A stretch of 38,264 nt of DNA from an uncultured Clostridia bacterium. GTDB lineage: Bacteria > Bacillota > Clostridia > Oscillospirales > Oscillospiraceae. The DNA lies in the NCBI GenBank assembly GCA_947572235.1, contig CANPBB010000013.1, forward strand, positions 1 to 38,264, written 5' to 3'. The position numbers were made by a program, and so were the translations under genes. Positions 38,158 through 38,264 of the stretch are shown in pieces. Under the pieces are notes generated by a model. It searched no databases. It had not been told where the DNA came from and worked only from the letters and a program-made list of their open reading frames with translations. How positions within the stretch are numbered: the stretch's first letter is position 1; each line of letters starts with the position of its first letter.

Positions 38158-38264
38158 TCAGTTTCCCGTTCCCCCGCCGGGGCGGTGGGTGTTGGGGTGA
38201 ACCAAACTATTCACCAGCATAATAGGGACAAGGAGAAACGGAACGAAAGACCACCCCACCACCA
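38158..38264 (-). CDS. C-terminal end of a membrane protein (cut by window edge)
   Basis: Only the last ~35 codons are in the window. They read VVGWSFVPFLLVPIMLVNSL followed by a polar VHPNTHRPGGGTGN and a stop, which suits a final membrane helix and a short tail. Two other frames on this strand end quickly. Too short to assign; the call rests on hydrophobicity and the open frame alone. Confidence 0.35.
   Translation of the reverse strand, partial: VVGWSFVPFLLVPIMLVNSLVHPNTHRPGGGTGN

Overview
The window looks like a chromosomal segment from a GC-rich, spore-forming member of the Clostridia, most likely of the Oscillospiraceae (Flavonifractor/Oscillibacter-like). The grounds are the spoIIAA-spoIIAB-sigF operon, AGGAGG-type ribosome binding sites, an alanine T-box leader, an ECF-type vitamin transporter S component, and the radical-SAM pair TIGR03960/TIGR03936. 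No plasmid or phage backbone, transposase, tRNA, rRNA or CRISPR array was seen.

Layout. 1-5.1 kb (minus): the start of an ABC-F ATPase, murF, ddl, an HExxH protein and a membrane glycosyltransferase. 5.3-9.3 kb (plus): a repeat-bearing DUF4397 protein, then a two-component system with a 28-residue membrane peptide between regulator and kinase. 9.3-10.8 kb (minus): ECF S component and a divergent coaX. 10.9-14.2 kb (plus): a radical-SAM/DUF4130 DNA-repair pair split by a TraX-family gene. 14.2-16.4 kb (minus): a translationally coupled cluster of immunity-like genes, one frameshifted. 16.5-18.0 kb (minus): spoIIA operon. 18.2-20.7 kb (plus): ECF sigma/membrane partner and an AT-rich immunity-like orphan. 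20.8-26 kb: an AI-2E exporter-family protein, ACT protein-hom-aspartokinase, and DUF2975/HTH under a 39-bp palindrome. 26.1-29.3 kb (minus): plsY and the TIGR03960/TIGR03936 pair. 29.4-35.4 kb: a candidate noncoding RNA (minus), diverging from an alanine T-box operon (lipoprotein, alpha/beta hydrolase, alaS). 35.5-36.4 kb: cupin, HIT, rpsU. 36.6-38.0 kb (minus): a membrane-anchored MerR regulator, two small membrane proteins and a YbjQ-family protein. 38.16 kb to the end: a membrane-protein C-terminus.

Three observations stand out. First, the MerR/two membrane proteins/YbjQ operon: three proteins end in the same acidic, Tyr-terminated tail, and in each the tail codons also form the ribosome binding site and start codon of the next gene. 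Second, a shared operator architecture (11-bp direct repeats of CTTAAAC type, 32-33 bp upstream of the -10) in front of the response regulator, the glycosyltransferase and traX, which suggests a small envelope regulon. Third, an alanine T-box that sits not next to alaS but in front of a lipoprotein and a membrane hydrolase, with alaS 2.7 kb further on.

Start codons were chosen by Shine-Dalgarno spacing rather than longest frame. All family assignments are by recognition of sequence motifs without a database search.
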